Assembly: GCA_036745875.1 (NCBI GenBank)
Contig: DAIOFH010000179.1
Location: forward strand, 1 to 5,965
Reading direction: 5' to 3'
DNA length: 5,965 nt
From: DAIOFH01 sp036745875
Lineage (GTDB): Bacteria > Planctomycetota > SZUA-567
The translations under genes and the position numbers were made by a program. Under the pieces are notes generated by a model. The model saw nothing but the letters and a program-made list of their open reading frames with translations, had not been told where the DNA came from and searched no databases. Shown here piece after piece: positions 1 through 5,221 of this stretch; the stretch's first letter is position 1, and every line of letters begins with the position of its first letter.

Positions 1-23
1 TCCCTCGCGGGAGCGCCTTTCCC

Positions 24-52
24 CGGGCGGTTGGCGTTTTCCTTACCGCCCG
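24..52 (-). terminator. Stem-loop after the MCP gene, possible terminator
   Basis: An 8-bp perfect inverted repeat (CGGGCGGT at 24-31, ACCGCCCG at 45-52) with a 13-base loop begins 15 bases past the MCP stop codon. The flanking CCC (21-23) and GGG (57-60 region) could add pairs across a small bulge. The position fits a transcription end or an mRNA 3' stabiliser. No run of T follows the stem on the minus strand, so it is not a textbook intrinsic terminator. A second small hairpin with a GCGA loop (1-12) lies just beyond it. Confidence 0.4.
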
Positions 53-67
53 TAACGGGGAAGCGAA

Positions 68-2104
68 TTAAAACGCGTCGTCCGCGGTCAGGGGGATCAC
101 TTCGCCCGCGAGCATTTTTACATCGCGCTGTGCGGTGGTATACTCGCGAATCGGCTCGGGCTCGGAAAAATTCGTCACCAGCATTGCTTTTCCGTCATAT
201 CTTCCCGGGTGGCCGAATTGCTCGCCACTGGGGATATGGCCATTCCCATGGGAATGACCGTTCCCATTGCCATTCCCGTTCCCGTTCATGTTTACGCCTT
301 TCACAAGGGATATGAGCTGTCCGACCATGCCGTTCAAGCTGTCCGCCTGGGCTGTCAGCTGTACCGAAGCCGAAGCCGACTCTTCCGCGGATGCCGCATT
401 TTGTTGGGTAACCTTGTCCATCTGCGCCACCGCCGTGTTGACCTGGTCAACCCCCTGGGCCTGTTCGTTGGTGGCGGCGGTGATTTCGTTGATAAGGCCC
501 GCCACCTTGCTGGAACCGTCCTGTATGACCTGGAAGCTGTCGTTCAGTTCCTTGGCGATGTCCGACCCTTTGCTGATATTTTCTATCGTGCTTTCAATCA
601 GTTCCGTCGTGTCCCGCGCAGCCTGGGCGGAGCGTTGCGCCAGGTTCCTGACTTCGTCCGCCACCACCGCGAAGCCCTTGCCCGCCTCGCCGGCGCGGGC
701 CGCCTCCACCGCCGCATTCAAGGCAAGGAGGTTGGTCTGGAAGGCGATGTCTTCAATGGTCTTGATGATCTGGCTGATCTTTTCCGCAGATTCGTTGATG
801 GAATCCATGGCCCGCATCATGTTCCCGACCGCTTCAGAACCGTGGCCGATCTGGTCGTTGTTAGTTTTTGTGGTGGTGTTGGTCTTGGATGCGTTGTCCG
901 CGTTCTGCCGAGTCATGGATGCCATTTGCTCGAGTGCGGAGGATGTTTCCTCCAGGGACGCGGCCTGTTCCGTCGCGCCTTCGGCAAGGCTCTGGGAGGA
1001 GGAGCTGATCTGGCCGGATGCACTCAACACTTCGTTGGATGCGGAACCGAGGTTGCCGATGATGGCATTGAGCCTGCGCACTATCGCCTTGACTGTCAGG
1101 GTGGATAGGACCAGGCCGATGATGATGCCGACCGCGCTGCCGGCGGTCATGAGGATGATGGAGAAGCGGATCAATGCGGCTCCGTCCGCCGTTTGCTTCT
1201 CGATGTCGTCGGAGGCGATTTTGACCAGGTTGTCGATGCAGGCCACGAAATCCTGTTCGGCCGCCGCCGCTGTCGTTGCGAAAATTTCCGCAGCGCGGCC
1301 GTTGGTGTTGGCGTCGACCAGCGGCACCACCGTGTTGATGACGGTCATGCCGTCCTTCAACAGGGCCTGGAGGATGTTTTGCGTCTCGGCGCCGCCGGCG
1401 GCCGGCGGCAGTGCCGCAGCCACGGATTCCAGGGTGCTGTTGATTTTTTCCACGTTGGCGAGCATGGCTTCCTTGTACCGGGCGGCCGCCGCGGGATTGA
1501 CTGAATTGACGTACCTGCCGATGGTGGCCTGGAAAAATGCCAGTTCGGCGCGAAGGCCGCGGATGGCGGACCCGTAGAGGTCAATCTGCGGGTCGTCGGA
1601 CTTTTGTATTTCCACCGCGAGTTTTTCCAACCTTTGGTCAATCGCCTGCCAGAAATCGGATGACTGGTTGTACGCGGCCCTAGCTCGGTTGTTGGAGTTT
1701 TCCTCGCCGAGACGTCGTACTTCGATGGTGATCTCGACATATTTTTTCCAGTACTTCTCCAGGTCGGCCAACCCGTTCAATTGAGCCGGCGTCGGGTTTT
1801 CCGGGAGATGGCCGCGGAGGCTGGCAAGTTCCTTCATGAAAAGGTCGTTGATCTCGTCCAGCCTGTTGGCGGGCGCACGTATCTCTTCGTCCGTCGTGCC
1901 GCTCAATACAAGCTGGAGGTTGATCCGTCGTCGCAGTTGCAGTGCGGAAATTGTAGTGTAGTTGCTGTTGCGGTTCGCCAGGGTCGAAAGCATGGTCAGG
2001 CTGTTCCCCAGGGCGCGAACGCCGTAAATGCCGATGAGCATAATGGCGAAACATATGCAGATCAACAGTGCCACTATGCCGTAGATTTTTTTAGACATGG
2101 ACAT
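68..2104 (-). CDS. Methyl-accepting chemotaxis protein (transmembrane chemoreceptor)
   Basis: This is an inner-membrane chemoreceptor that signals to CheA/CheW to steer the flagellar motor; 678 residues. Seen: a short cytoplasmic start (MSMSKK), membrane helix 1 at about 7-29, and a mostly helical periplasmic region of about 280 residues (30-313). Membrane helix 2 is at about 314-338, followed by the cytoplasmic signalling coiled coil. The conserved hairpin tip, IAFQTNLLALNAAVEAARAG, lies near 453-472, with matching heptads either side (EGATEQAASLEETSSALEQM before; QVNTAVAQMDKVTQQNAASAEE after). The sensor region is larger than a usual four-helix bundle (about 160-180 residues) and close in size to two stacked helical modules (HBM type); its ligand is unknown. 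No clear HAMP domain separates helix 2 from the signalling region. The tail (605-678) has NG repeats, a HSHGNGH stretch and an acidic end, but no NWETF-like CheR-binding pentapeptide. I chose ATG 2104 over ATG 2131 because AAAGGAG lies 6 bases upstream of it. Confidence 0.96.
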   Translation of the reverse strand: MSMSKKIYGIVALLICICFAIMLIGIYGVRALGNSLTMLSTLANRNSNYTTISALQLRRRINLQLVLSGTTDEEIRAPANRLDEINDLFMKELASLRGHLPENPTPAQLNGLADLEKYWKKYVEITIEVRRLGEENSNNRARAAYNQSSDFWQAIDQRLEKLAVEIQKSDDPQIDLYGSAIRGLRAELAFFQATIGRYVNSVNPAAAARYKEAMLANVEKINSTLESVAAALPPAAGGAETQNILQALLKDGMTVINTVVPLVDANTNGRAAEIFATTAAAAEQDFVACIDNLVKIASDDIEKQTADGAALIRFSIILMTAGSAVGIIIGLVLSTLTVKAIVRRLNAIIGNLGSASNEVLSASGQISSSSQSLAEGATEQAASLEETSSALEQMASMTRQNADNASKTNTTTKTNNDQIGHGSEAVGNMMRAMDSINESAEKISQIIKTIEDIAFQTNLLALNAAVEAARAGEAGKGFAVVADEVRNLAQRSAQAARDTTELIESTIENISKGSDIAKELNDSFQVIQDGSSKVAGLINEITAATNEQAQGVDQVNTAVAQMDKVTQQNAASAEESASASVQLTAQADSLNGMVGQLISLVKGVNMNGNGNGNGNGHSHGNGHIPSGEQFGHPGRYDGKAMLVTNFSEPEPIREYTTAQRDVKMLAGEVIPLTADDAF
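257..286 (-). repeat. Hexanucleotide repeat coding for five Asn-Gly pairs in the MCP tail
   Basis: Five consecutive six-base units of the form AAY-GGN (minus strand) encode residues 607-616 of the MCP as NGNGNGNGNG. They are followed by HSHGNGH (residues 617-623, down to base 236). The units vary at third codon positions (AAC/AAT, GGG/GGC/GGT), so the array is imperfect and probably more stable than a pure microsatellite. It encodes a flexible linker between the signalling coiled coil and the last 50 or so residues. Confidence 0.85.
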
Positions 2105-2110
2105 GACGAT

Positions 2111-2117
2111 CTCCTTT
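2111..2117 (-). promoter_or_regulatory. Ribosome binding site that sets the MCP start
   Basis: AAAGGAG on the minus strand ends 6 bases before ATG 2104. The in-frame ATG at 2131 has no such motif at a workable distance, and starting there would add nine charged residues (MVVDKKEIV) ahead of the membrane anchor. Confidence 0.85.
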
Positions 2118-2131
2118 TTGTCAACTACCAT

Positions 2132-2152
2132 CCCCGGCCAAGAGGGCCAGGA
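2132..2152 (-). other. Hairpin in the leader between the phosphodiesterase and MCP genes
   Basis: In minus-strand RNA, CCUGGCC (2145-2151) pairs with GGCCGGG (2133-2139) around a 5-base loop, with one G-U pair, and a further U-G pair closes the base. It sits 15 bases upstream of the MCP ribosome binding site and overlaps a 10-bp palindrome, AGGATATCCT (2149-2158). No T tract follows, so it is not a terminator. It could be an mRNA-stabilising 5' end or a protein-binding site, or it may have no role. Confidence 0.35.
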
Positions 2153-2160
2153 TATCCTTG

Positions 2161-2190
2161 AAAAAAGCCGCTATGCTACGTCAAAGCGGC
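2161..2190 (-). terminator. Intrinsic terminator folded over the phosphodiesterase stop codon
   Basis: On the minus strand GCCGCT (2185-2190) pairs with AGCGGC (2167-2172) around a 12-base loop, followed directly by six T (2161-2166). The TAG stop (2171-2173) straddles the junction of the loop and the 3' arm, so the hairpin includes the last few codons. Ribosomes reaching the stop would cover the stem, which could tie termination to translation. The stem is only 6 bp, so partial read-through into the MCP gene is likely. Confidence 0.65.
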
Positions 2191-3823
2191 ATGTTTTATC
2201 GCACAACTGTTCGTACGGCATCGGCTTGGCGAACAAAAAACCCTGCGCATAGTCGACGCCCATCTTCCTGAGTAAATCAAGTTGCTCGCGTGTCTCCACC
2301 CCTTCGGCGATGAAGTGCATCTTGTGATAGTGGGCAAGCTCTATGAGCATTTTGAGCAGGTATTGTCGGTAGGAATCGCCCACGATGTTGTCGAGGAAAA
2401 TTTTTTCCGTTTTGAGGGCTTTCGCCGTGATGTGGATCAGGTTCGCGAAGGACGAATAACCGGTGCCGAAATCGTCAAGGCTGAGGACGATCCCCTTTTC
2501 CGTCAGCTTCTTCAGCCCGTCGAGGTTGTGCTCGTCGAAAACCATTTTCGCGCTTTCGGTTATTTCCAGGTTCAGCTTGTGCGGCGGAAAGTCCGTTTTG
2601 TCCAGGGTGCTCAGAAGGTTTTGGATAAATGCGTCGTCGATTTTCATGGTCGGCGAGAAGTTGACGTCGAGGAAGAAATTCTTCTCGTCCAGGCGCAACG
2701 CTTTACACTCGTTCATCGCGGTTTTCCGCACCCAGGAGTCGACCTTGTCTATGAGGTTCAACTGTTCCGCCGCGTGGATGAACTCAAGGGGGGGCACCAT
2801 CTCGCCGGACGGCGCAGTCCAGCGGCACAACGCTTCCAAAGCCATCCAGCGCTCCGATTGGACGTCGACGACCGGATGGTAGTGAACGTCGAAGCCCTGC
2901 ATCTTGTCGTATATGCAGTTGATCAGGGAGTCCCGCAGCTGGAGGGCGCGGGTCGTTTTCTTGTCCGTCTCTTCGTCGTAGATGATGTATTTCATGCTGT
3001 TGTGTTCGGCGCCGTTGACCGTCTTGAGAAGGGTGTTCCGCATTTCGTTTTTGACGTACTTGCCGTAAATCACGCAGACCCGGATGGAGCAATAGCGGGA
3101 GATGCTGTTGCTGCCGACCGTGATGGCCCATGGTCTGTCGAAGCGCCGCAGTATCTCCTCGGCGCGCTTGCGGGCGTCGTCCAACGTCACCTTGCGGCCA
3201 AAAATGCCGAACCCGTTGTTGATCCGGTAGAGTTGTGAACGGTTGGACTCGCTGAAAAGGAGATAATCCCTGATCTGCTTAAGGATGTTGTCGCCGTTGT
3301 CCCATCCGTAAAGAGCATTTATTTCCCCGAAACGCTCAATGTCGAAATAGATGATGGCGACGGTCTCGAAGCTGGCCAGGTCGTTGATGTCCTGCTCCAG
3401 CTTGGCTCCGTTGGGAAGTTTGAGGACGTTGTCGAAATAAGCGATGTTCTCGAGCCTGTATTCCATGCGGGCCACATCCGAGATGTTGGTGATGGTCATG
3501 AGCAGGGAGGGAGTGCCCTGCCAGCGCACGATCCGCGCCGAGATTTGTTCCCACATCGCCATTTCACCCCAGTAGTAAATCGAGGTGTGCTCCTTCCCGT
3601 CGCCGCATTTTTGCAGCAGCTGATTGTAGACGGTGATGAACTCGGGCCAAAAGACCTGGCGGTAATGCTGGCCGATTATTTCTTCATAGTTTTTGCCGGT
3701 GTTTTTGCAGACAGTCGGGTTTGCGCGTCGAATGATCCCGTCGTCGCGGCCAATGATCATTATGGATAGGTCAGTCTGATCCAGGGGGCAATTCGGGCAT
3801 TCGATTTTCTCGATCTTGTTCAT
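2171..3823 (-). CDS. PAS - degenerate GGDEF - EAL protein, predicted c-di-GMP phosphodiesterase
   Basis: This 550-residue protein has no membrane segment and is probably cytoplasmic. The predicted role is hydrolysis of cyclic di-GMP to pGpG. Domains: N-terminal CPNC (9-12); PAS sensor at about 17-115; GGDEF-like domain at about 126-285; EAL domain at about 300-545. In the GGDEF-like domain the signature is replaced by RINNGFGIF (200-208), so diguanylate cyclase activity is not expected, although D161 and the surrounding fold motifs remain. In the EAL domain the expected metal and catalytic residues are present: E330-A-L, N388 (DVNFS), E420 (LEITES), D450-D451 (DDFGTGYSS), K471, E507 (AEGVE) and Q527 (QGFLFAKP). 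The usual KID reads KTE (471-473), a conservative but uncommon change. The start ATG 3823 has AAGGAG 6 bases upstream; an in-frame start at 3895 lacks one. It lies 66 bases ahead of the MCP on the same strand, suggesting a shared role in motility control (inference). Confidence 0.95.
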   Translation of the reverse strand: MNKIEKIECPNCPLDQTDLSIMIIGRDDGIIRRANPTVCKNTGKNYEEIIGQHYRQVFWPEFITVYNQLLQKCGDGKEHTSIYYWGEMAMWEQISARIVRWQGTPSLLMTITNISDVARMEYRLENIAYFDNVLKLPNGAKLEQDINDLASFETVAIIYFDIERFGEINALYGWDNGDNILKQIRDYLLFSESNRSQLYRINNGFGIFGRKVTLDDARKRAEEILRRFDRPWAITVGSNSISRYCSIRVCVIYGKYVKNEMRNTLLKTVNGAEHNSMKYIIYDEETDKKTTRALQLRDSLINCIYDKMQGFDVHYHPVVDVQSERWMALEALCRWTAPSGEMVPPLEFIHAAEQLNLIDKVDSWVRKTAMNECKALRLDEKNFFLDVNFSPTMKIDDAFIQNLLSTLDKTDFPPHKLNLEITESAKMVFDEHNLDGLKKLTEKGIVLSLDDFGTGYSSFANLIHITAKALKTEKIFLDNIVGDSYRQYLLKMLIELAHYHKMHFIAEGVETREQLDLLRKMGVDYAQGFLFAKPMPYEQLCDKTCRFDVA

Positions 3824-3829
3824 GGCGTA

Positions 3830-3836
3830 CTCCTTC
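3830..3836 (-). promoter_or_regulatory. Ribosome binding site that sets the phosphodiesterase start
   Basis: GAAGGAG on the minus strand ends 6 bases before ATG 3823. This supports the short start over an in-frame start 24 codons upstream, whose extra residues (rich in Gln, Arg and Ser) do not look like part of a PAS protein. Confidence 0.85.
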
Positions 3837-4048
3837 GTTTGACGCCGCCGCCACTGGTCCGCGCTGGAAATAAGTTGATGGCAGGGTGCAGTCACAGGCC
3901 GCGCGGTCGGCCGTGCTGGCTAGCGCCGTGTACACTATCCGGGCGGGAATGGGTTCAAGTCGCAAATCCGGCTCCGGCCTTGAATCTATGCTTGTGGTGG
4001 AGAGCTGGGTGTGCCGTATGAGGAGCGAAGAGTAATTTTCCTCTCGTT

Positions 4049-4066
4049 CGGCATCCTTCGATGCCG
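4049..4066. repeat. 7-bp hairpin with four-base loop in the gap
   Basis: CGGCATC (4049-4055) and GATGCCG (4060-4066) are perfect inverted repeats around a CTTC loop (GAAG on the other strand). The stem would be stable in RNA from either strand. No T tract follows on either side, so it is not an intrinsic terminator. It lies 113 bases past the TetR stop codon and could mark the 3' end of that transcript, or act as a leader element or operator for the phosphodiesterase gene. Confidence 0.4.
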
Positions 4067-4178
4067 CCGGGTGAGGACGGAGGGCATATCGGGCATTTCT
4101 TGTATTGCGGAAGGAAAATCCACACACTGCCGTGTTTTACCTTGGTATTTGCATAGACATCCTTTCAGCGGCGAAAAT

Positions 4179-4877
4179 TCAGTGTTGCTGTCCTTCAGTA
4201 TCAATCCCGTCGCCGGTCACAGAGCCATAGATGAAGTTCTGGACATCCTGGAGCATTTTGCGCGGGTCATAAGGGCTGTTGTACTGGTGGTTGAGCAGGT
4301 TATGGACTTCCACCTGCAATCCCATCAGAACGCTGTGCATGATGATGACGGCAACCGTTTGCGTGTCGAACCGGGGGGCTATTCCCGTGGCGATGCACTT
4401 GTCAAACCAATTCCTTAGGTGGTCGATGGCGTATTTCATGAAAATTTCCTCAAACATTTCCCCTGCCTTGGCATCGCGGAACTGTTCGGTTTGGATCATG
4501 GAAAAGGCGTAGCAGGTGAAGGTGTTCAGCATGCGCTTCGGTTCGTAAAAAATTGCTTCAAGCACTTCCTGAAGCGTGGTACATGCAGCTACTTTTTCAC
4601 CAAGGTGCTCAAAATAAAGCTTGTATAAACGGCCGGCATGGTGGATCACCTCTTTCCACAGTGCGTCCTTGCTCTCAAAGTGGTTGTAGATGGAGGATTG
4701 GTTGATCCCCATTATCTTGGCCAGATCCCGCATTGACACCGCAGCATAGCCATGCTTGGCAAAAGACAGTGTTGCAATGAGGAGGATTCGCTCCTTTGTC
4801 CTGCAACTATCCTCTGTGAGTGGCAGGGTGTAGTTGTTTTCGAAAATCTTGTAGTCGAACTCGAAATTTTCATTCAT
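4179..4877 (-). CDS. TetR/AcrR-family transcriptional regulator
   Basis: This is a DNA-binding regulator of 232 residues, slightly longer than the usual 190-220 because about 25 extra residues precede the DNA-binding domain. Seen: helix 1 of the TetR fold (RTKERILLIATLSFAKHGY, about 26-44), then the helix-turn-helix VSMRDLAKIMGINQSSIYNHFESKDALW (47-74). The recognition helix SSIYNHF and the FxSKDAL end are typical of the family. The remaining helical part (about 80-220) is the variable ligand-binding and dimerisation domain, so the ligand cannot be read from sequence. The start is uncertain: ATG 4877 is preferred, but GTG 4907 is in frame 10 codons earlier and neither has a good ribosome binding site. 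A sigma-70-like promoter lies upstream at 4933-4960. Family members usually repress their own gene and a neighbour. The nearest downstream target would be the phosphodiesterase/MCP pair, but this is inference. Confidence 0.93.
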   Translation of the reverse strand: MNENFEFDYKIFENNYTLPLTEDSCRTKERILLIATLSFAKHGYAAVSMRDLAKIMGINQSSIYNHFESKDALWKEVIHHAGRLYKLYFEHLGEKVAACTTLQEVLEAIFYEPKRMLNTFTCYAFSMIQTEQFRDAKAGEMFEEIFMKYAIDHLRNWFDKCIATGIAPRFDTQTVAVIIMHSVLMGLQVEVHNLLNHQYNSPYDPRKMLQDVQNFIYGSVTGDGIDTEGQQH

Positions 4878-4910
4878 AAGACACCGTTTTGTGGTATATA
4901 ATGGCACTCT

Positions 4911-4941
4911 AAGTATTTGTTCATTTTTATTTATTATACTT
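4911..4941. promoter_or_regulatory. Candidate TetR operator: inverted repeat over the -10 and start region
   Basis: AAGTAT (4911-4916) and ATACTT (4936-4941) form a 6-bp inverted repeat with a 19-base spacer. One arm overlaps the -10 box (4933-4938) and the repeat spans the predicted transcription start. That is where an autorepressing TetR dimer would bind. The arms are short and the sequence is AT-rich, so a chance match is quite possible. A second inverted repeat, CTTCGA (4969-4974) / TCGAAG (4989-4994), lies just upstream of the -35 box and is an alternative site. Confidence 0.3.
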
Positions 4942-4960
4942 CATGATTTGATTATTGCAA
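4933..4960 (-). promoter_or_regulatory. Sigma-70-type promoter of the TetR gene
   Basis: On the minus strand, TTGCAA (4955-4960) is followed after 16 bases by a perfect TATAAT (4933-4938). The predicted start near 4926 would give a leader of about 49 bases to ATG 4877. The surrounding sequence is AT-rich. This is the best -10 box I found in the window. Confidence 0.6.
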
Positions 4961-5194
4961 ATGCCGATCTTCGACTATTCCTTTTTTTTCGAAGTTTAAT
5001 CGAAAATAAAATATCCTCTTCGTATAAACAGTGTTATATTTTTTCTCTCACTCTTCTCTCTCACTGTGGCGAGCCGTACTGTGGTAATTATTTTTTTGAT
5101 ATAGATCGTTTTATGGCAATTTAATGATGAAATATTTCTTCGCGTTAAAATGGCAGGTTTTAACTTCGAACTTGTGTTCCAAAACGGGGAAACT

Positions 5195-5220
5195 TCACGA
5201 GATTTGCTATCGTGTCGTGA
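5195..5220 (-). terminator. Weak stem-loop just after the acetyltransferase gene
   Basis: TCACGA (5195-5200) and TCGTGA (5215-5220) pair as a 6-bp stem with a 14-base loop, starting two bases past the stop codon. An alternative 5-bp pairing uses CACGA (5196-5200) and TCGTG (5210-5214). On the minus strand the stem is followed by AGTTTCC and not by a real T tract, so termination here is doubtful. Confidence 0.25.
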
Positions 5221-5221
5221 C

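Larger units (their letters stand above)
3824..4178 (-). other. 355-base gene-free gap between the TetR and phosphodiesterase genes
   Basis: No convincing coding frame is present: the open frames here lack ribosome binding sites and give low-complexity Arg/Pro/Ser-rich products. A five-codon frame (MQIPR, ATG at about 4153) does follow an AAAGGA motif, but it is too short to claim. The best sigma-70 candidate upstream of the phosphodiesterase is weak: TTGAAC (3953-3958), 15 bases, TAGTGT (3932-3937). That would give a leader of roughly 100 bases. The gap also contains an 8-bp palindrome, GTGTACAC, around 3928-3935. The length suggests that the phosphodiesterase has its own regulated promoter, possibly for an alternative sigma factor or an activator. 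Confidence 0.6.
4878..5221. other. AT-rich gene-free region upstream of the TetR gene
   Basis: This stretch is far richer in A and T than the coding regions around it (about a quarter GC by eye in 4921-4980). It holds no credible gene: the frames crossing it are shadows or lack start signals. It contains the TetR-gene promoter, several inverted repeats, a pyrimidine tract with TCTCTCACT repeated at 5044-5052 and 5057-5065, and runs of T near 4982-4989 and 5091-5097. Low GC of this kind is common in regulatory DNA bound by nucleoid proteins and in recently acquired DNA; the sequence alone does not separate these. Confidence 0.7.

Noticed and set aside
267..1577. A 436-codon open frame on the plus strand opposite the MCP gene
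   Set aside because: It is a shadow of the Ala/Ser-rich MCP gene: it lacks a ribosome binding site, and its composition (repeated Ala, Ser, Met, Arg) mirrors the antisense of coiled-coil codons. The minus frame has unmistakable MCP motifs.
2119..2124. TTGACA just upstream of the MCP start
   Set aside because: It is a perfect -35 hexamer but directly precedes the ribosome binding site, so any transcript from it would start inside the coding region.
2196..2203. TGCGATAA on the minus strand, resembling a flagellar sigma-28 -10 box for the MCP
   Set aside because: Only 6 of 8 bases match the consensus as I know it, and no TAAA-like -35 box is found about 15 bases upstream.
2282..3238. A 318-codon open frame on the plus strand opposite the phosphodiesterase gene
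   Set aside because: It lies antisense to conserved GGDEF/EAL codons, is rich in Val/His/Arg as expected for a shadow, and has no recognisable domain.
3950..3961. GGGTTCAAGTC, resembling a tRNA T-loop or an integrase attachment site
   Set aside because: The flanks cannot form the T stem, no acceptor stem or anticodon arm is present, and there is no integrase gene in the window.
4122..4139. Small ACAC/GTGT hairpin followed by T residues on the plus strand past the TetR gene
   Set aside because: The stem is only 4 bp and points the wrong way, as no plus-strand gene exists to terminate.
3986..4204. A 72-codon minus-strand frame in the gap after the TetR gene
   Set aside because: It starts inside the TetR gene with no ribosome binding site, and its composition is not protein-like.
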